Shown here: piece by piece, positions 63,838 to 64,000 of the stretch | Layout: every line of letters starts with the position of its first letter | How positions within the stretch are numbered: the stretch's first letter is position 1 | NCBI GenBank assembly: GCA_003987725.1 | Contig: RXJH01000002.1 | Location: 224,461 to 288,460 of the forward strand | DNA: 64,000 bases | Origin: Hyphomicrobium sp. | GTDB taxonomy: Bacteria > Pseudomonadota > Alphaproteobacteria > Rhizobiales > Hyphomicrobiaceae | Direction of reading: 5' to 3' | Position numbers and translations under genes: made by a program | The notes under the pieces: generated by a model | The model's input: the letters and a program-made list of their open reading frames with translations, nothing else | What the model was told of the DNA's origin: nothing | Database searches by the model: none

Positions 63838-64000
63838 GATCGGTCATCTAAAAATGCAGGAACCTATGCTCACGTATCGCTGCGCTGAAATTATGAAACG
63901 CAAACAGACCGTCAGTGGTGCGATCATTTAAGGTACCGGTTCGCTGGACAAAAAGACGCATTAGCCAAGCTTTAACTTCGGTTGTTGTTGGCTTAGGTTT

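Overview
The window reads as chromosomal DNA of a methylotrophic alphaproteobacterium of the Hyphomicrobiales, most like Hyphomicrobium. It is GC-rich, coding-dense and full of ATGA-type overlaps. It carries one-carbon genes shared with Methylobacterium and Hyphomicrobium: methylofuran synthesis (mfnB), a pterin aldolase (folB-like), a DmrA-type dihydromethanopterin reductase, the PQQ precursor peptide (pqqA) and a PQQ/lanthanide-associated ABC exporter cluster. The block tpiA-secG-pyrG facing ppiD-trpE-trpGDC-moaC-moeA is an arrangement I recognise from this order. I see no rRNA, tRNA, CRISPR array, insertion sequence or prophage.

Layout. 1-4137 (minus): one tightly coupled run of a small secreted protein, a NitT/TauT-type ABC importer, mfnB and a folB-like gene cut by the window edge. 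4398-9254 (plus, divergent): a lut-like cluster (binding protein, YVTN beta-propeller, ABC ATPase, ABC permease, secreted protein). 10031-11097 (minus): kdsA and a free-standing pqqA with its own terminator. 11451-13593: a small membrane protein, a bactofilin and a secreted lysozyme-like protein. 13625-18052 (minus): pyrG, lipoprotein, secG, secreted protein, tpiA. 18271-27081 (plus): ppiD, trpE, sixA-like, trpG, trpD, trpC, moaC, moeA. 27267-31451: transglutaminase, then efp divergent from epmA-GFA-epmB (EF-P beta-lysylation). 31608-35690: a molybdopterin oxidoreductase, a DUF3307 protein and an ECF sigma/NrsF pair with a recognisable autoregulatory promoter. 35697-43076: putrescine uptake and gamma-glutamylation (puuB-like, potIHG, potF, divergent puuA). 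43395-49943 (plus): a four-gene signalling operon. 50144-54159: a TetR remnant, coniferyl aldehyde dehydrogenase, dmrA, a KGG stress protein and very small membrane proteins. 54224-58026: a TonB receptor and small secreted or membrane proteins. 58446-63837: three glycosyltransferases and a GH5 glycosidase, probably part of a surface polysaccharide locus.

The most interesting region is 43395-49943. It encodes a receiver protein with a degenerate kinase-like tail, a PilZ-like/SAM methyltransferase of the 3-hydroxypalmitate methyl ester (PhcB) type, a membrane hybrid histidine kinase with two kinase cores around one receiver, and a second receiver protein with a degenerate tail. The parts list matches the phcBSRQ quorum-sensing system of Ralstonia, which suggests a related but differently built fatty-acid-ester signalling system in a methylotroph. 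Second is the one-carbon, PQQ and lanthanide neighbourhood at 1-11097. The TonB receptor at 54224-56755, with three Cys-bounded loops of which two are acidic, is a possible outer-membrane partner for it.
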